From positions 1 to 7,000 of the forward strand of contig JBAZZE010000032.1 in NCBI GenBank assembly GCA_041658955.1: a DNA stretch of 7,000 nt, given 5' to 3'. The notes under the pieces were generated by a model, which made no database searches, was not told where the DNA came from, and saw only the letters and a list, made by a program, of their open reading frames with translations. Below are positions 5,774-7,000 of this stretch, piece by piece. The position numbers and the translations under genes are program-made. The stretch is from UBA2283 sp041658955. Lineage in GTDB: Bacteria; Patescibacteriota; Microgenomatia; UBA12405. How positions within the stretch are numbered: position 1 is the stretch's first letter; each line of letters begins with the position of its first letter.

Positions 5774-5817
5774 ACGAAGTAATGGATTTACTTTTAGGAA
5801 CGACGAATAATTTTTCG
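5753..5817. other. Imperfect nested inverted repeat downstream of rpsR
   Basis: Three nested arm pairs share one axis: CGAAAAAT (5753-5760) with ATTTTTCG (5810-5817); GTCGT (5765-5769) with ACGAC (5800-5804); and AAGTAA (5777-5782) with TTACTT (5788-5793), loop TGGAT. That gives 19 bp over 65 nt with bulges. It starts 23 nt past the rpsR stop on the minus strand and could end the rpsF-ssb-rpsR transcript (the minus-strand distal arm carries ATTTTT), or be a small palindromic repeat element. Its one end overlaps the second 41-bp repeat. Confidence 0.45.
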
Positions 5818-5839
5818 CCAGAATAGCAATCTTTCTAAG

Positions 5840-6073
5840 TTACTCTTGGGTAGTGAAGGGAAGAAGAGCTAAATGACGTGCTCTCTTAACAGCTACTGCC
5901 AATCTTTTTTGATGTTTGACACAGACTCCGGTAAATTTGGAGGTCATAATCTTTGATCTGGCTGAAAGATATTCTTTAAGGCGATCAATGTCGCTCCATT
6001 GTGGTTCGACTTTAGCTTTACAAAAAGCGCATTCTTTCGATCTTGGTTTGATTGGAGGTTTTTTTTGTTTCAT
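5840..6073 (-). CDS. rpsR: Ribosomal protein S18 (bS18), with putative zinc site
   Basis: Small-subunit platform protein that binds as a pair with S6. The conserved features are DIDRLKEYLSARSKIMTSKFTGV and the C-terminal KRARHLALLPFT. At 77 residues it has the usual length. C15 and C18 (ECAFC) with C51 and H54 (CVKH) could bind zinc; E. coli S18 lacks this set, but cysteine-containing S18 forms are known. The ATG lies 3 nt after the ssb stop. This is one of the few starts here with a good ribosome-binding site, AGGTGA at 6086-6081, which overlaps the end of ssb with a 7-nt spacer. It is the last gene of the cluster; no rplI follows. Confidence 0.96.
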   Translation of the reverse strand: MKQKKPPIKPRSKECAFCKAKVEPQWSDIDRLKEYLSARSKIMTSKFTGVCVKHQKRLAVAVKRARHLALLPFTTQE

Positions 6074-6076
6074 ATT

Positions 6077-6565
6077 TTATTCACCTTTTTCTTCAATCGG
6101 CACTTCCCCGATTTCATCTGGAATAACAATGTCTTCAATTTCACCTGTTGGTACATCCTCTACTTCTGGTTGGGTATCAACAACATGCTCTTCAGTATGC
6201 ATTCCCTGTCGGTCACCTTGGGGAACACCTTTATTATCTAAAATGATCATGTCATCGATGACAATTTCCGAAACTTGTTTCTTAACTCCAGTAGAGTCAG
6301 TAATTTCTCGGTATTGAATTCGACCTTCAACATAAATTCTTCTACCCTTTGATAAAAGTTGTGAACATAATTCAGCTAACTTGTTCCAAGCTACAATTCG
6401 GTGAAATTGAGCATCTTCCTTTTTCTCACCTTGTTTGGTTACCCAAACACGATTGGTAGCTAAACCGAAGCTAGCCACTGCCATACCGGCTGGTGTATAA
6501 CGAAGTTCAGGATCACGGGTTAAATTTCCAATTAACAGTACACGATTGAGACATCTACTTGGCAT
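6077..6565 (-). CDS. ssb: Single-stranded DNA-binding protein
   Basis: OB-fold protein that coats single-stranded DNA in replication and repair. The opening LNRVLLIGNLTRDPELRYTP (6-25) is the classic SSB start. VASFGLATNR, FHRIVAWNKLAELCSQLL and KGRRIYVEGRIQYR follow in family order, so the OB domain runs to about residue 108. The tail (about 115-162) is very acidic, as in other SSBs, but ends EVPIEEKGE rather than the DDDIPF-type tip that recruits partner proteins. The gene lies between rpsF (12-nt gap) and rpsR (3-nt gap), the common bacterial order, which ties its expression to ribosomal proteins. No Shine-Dalgarno sequence precedes the ATG. Confidence 0.96.
   Translation of the reverse strand: MPSRCLNRVLLIGNLTRDPELRYTPAGMAVASFGLATNRVWVTKQGEKKEDAQFHRIVAWNKLAELCSQLLSKGRRIYVEGRIQYREITDSTGVKKQVSEIVIDDMIILDNKGVPQGDRQGMHTEEHVVDTQPEVEDVPTGEIEDIVIPDEIGEVPIEEKGE
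6081..6086 (-). promoter_or_regulatory. Ribosome-binding site of rpsR
   Basis: Minus strand AGGTGA, 7 nt before the rpsR ATG and within the last codons of ssb. It stands out because almost every other start in the window lacks a Shine-Dalgarno sequence. Confidence 0.6.
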
Positions 6566-6577
6566 AGCAGTTTATAC

Positions 6578-6874
6578 TTAAATTTTTAATATTAAATAAC
6601 GAATCACGCTGGTCTCCCGGTTAAGGAAGATGTTTATGTCGCTAACTTTAATAGGTTTAGCTGATTCCACGGTTAATTCCCAAAAGTCACCCTTTCGGAA
6701 TCCACCAATTTCGTAAACTAATTCTTTGGTACCAAGGCCCTCTTTTTTACTAATCTCTGCCTGCATACCGGTCAAAAAAGCCGAAACTTTTGTAATCACA
6801 CCATTGATTGCTTCAGTACCAGTTTTTGGTGCAAAAACCAGAACCATTTGATAGGAATTCATTTTCTCTTTCAT
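6578..6874 (-). CDS. rpsF: Ribosomal protein S6 (bS6)
   Basis: Small-subunit platform protein with a ferredoxin-like fold that pairs with S18. The order of elements fits the family: YQMVLVFAPKTG (first strand), a helix, then LGTKELVYEIGGFRKGDFWELTVES (47-71; equivalent to the GRRQLAYPI region of E. coli) and the last strand INIFLNRETSVIRYLILKI. At 98 residues it is slightly short, with no acidic C-terminal extension. The first ATG is at 6874; an alternative ATG at 6862 would give MNSYQMV and fits the usual family start better. It heads the rpsF-ssb-rpsR set, but an upstream gene ends only 30 nt away, so it may be internal to a longer operon. Confidence 0.92.
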   Translation of the reverse strand: MKEKMNSYQMVLVFAPKTGTEAINGVITKVSAFLTGMQAEISKKEGLGTKELVYEIGGFRKGDFWELTVESAKPIKVSDINIFLNRETSVIRYLILKI

Positions 6875-6904
6875 AAAAACATGTCTAGCTTAACATAGCC
6901 AACT

Positions 6905-7000
6905 TTAATTTACAATCGGTTCTTCCACTAGTTTAGCAGGGTCAAAGTCCTTATCGACCACTGACAGAACCATATTAATCACCTCTTCTGGTAACTCTTC
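6905..7000 (-). CDS. C-terminal end of an unidentified gene, cut by window edge
   Basis: An open frame enters from the right edge of the window on the minus strand and runs 31 codons to a TAA at 6907-6905. It reads EELPEEVINMVLSVVDKDFD followed by PAKLVEEPIVN. It is acidic and probably helical at first, with no diagnostic motif in what is visible. Spacing of 30 nt to rpsF on the same strand suggests a shared operon. The fragment is too short to identify, and a chance open frame of this length cannot be fully excluded. Confidence 0.5.
   Translation of the reverse strand, partial: EELPEEVINMVLSVVDKDFDPAKLVEEPIVN

Noticed and set aside
5764..5776. Small GTCG/CGAC hairpin followed on the minus strand by TTATATTTTT, as a separate terminator
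   Set aside because: The stem is only 4 bp with a 3-nt loop; it is better viewed as part of the larger nested inverted repeat.
5916..6317. Plus-strand open frames opposite rpsR and ssb
   Set aside because: They are antisense to clear ribosomal protein and SSB genes, with no motif of their own.
6875..6904. S6:S18-binding leader or dedicated promoter before rpsF
   Set aside because: The gap is only 30 nt. TATGTT is a poor -10 without a spaced -35, and no convincing stem with the CCG-type motif could be formed there.

Overview
This is a compact, gene-dense, AT-rich bacterial window with no mobile elements, CRISPR arrays or stable RNA genes. The best fit is a Candidate Phyla Radiation (Patescibacteria) genome, perhaps near Microgenomates or WWE3. 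That placement is inference. It rests on a release factor 1 that lacks its N-terminal domain, an rpsF-ssb-rpsR cluster with no rplI behind it, near-absence of Shine-Dalgarno sequences, and very short gaps between genes. Standard stop codons (TAA, TAG, TGA) fit every gene.

Left part, + strand (1-2369). The window opens inside hisS (histidyl-tRNA synthetase), followed after 5 nt by rpmE (zinc-type ribosomal protein L31). A strong hairpin terminator (1422-1461) closes this pair, and its loop and distal arm contain an extended -10 promoter that probably starts transcription of prfA. prfA encodes a 244-residue RF1 with the codon-reading and GGQ domains but no domain 1. A 58-residue open reading frame overlaps the end of prfA by 20 nt.

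Right part, - strand (2374-7000), read from right to left. The C-terminal end of an unidentified gene is followed closely by rpsF, ssb and rpsR, the classic S6-SSB-S18 cluster. A 201-nt gap (5639-5839) then holds an imperfect 65-nt nested inverted repeat, two tandem 41-bp repeats and an extended -10 promoter. Next comes a two-gene unit: an unidentified 249-residue soluble protein overlapping or abutting an S41 carboxyl-terminal processing protease. A degenerate copy of what looks like a dispersed palindromic repeat separates this from an HtrA/DegP-type membrane-anchored serine protease. The + and - blocks converge with only 4 nt between stop codons.

The window combines translation genes (hisS, rpmE, prfA, rpsF, rpsR), a replication/repair protein (ssb) and two adjacent PDZ-containing envelope proteases likely to act in extracytoplasmic protein quality control. 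Two - strand promoters place the -10 box exactly 6 nt before the start codon, which suggests leaderless mRNAs. No clearly new multi-gene system is visible. The most unusual items are the domain-1-less RF1, the promoter inside a terminator, the repeat-rich gap, and the conserved-looking but unidentified partner of the S41 protease.
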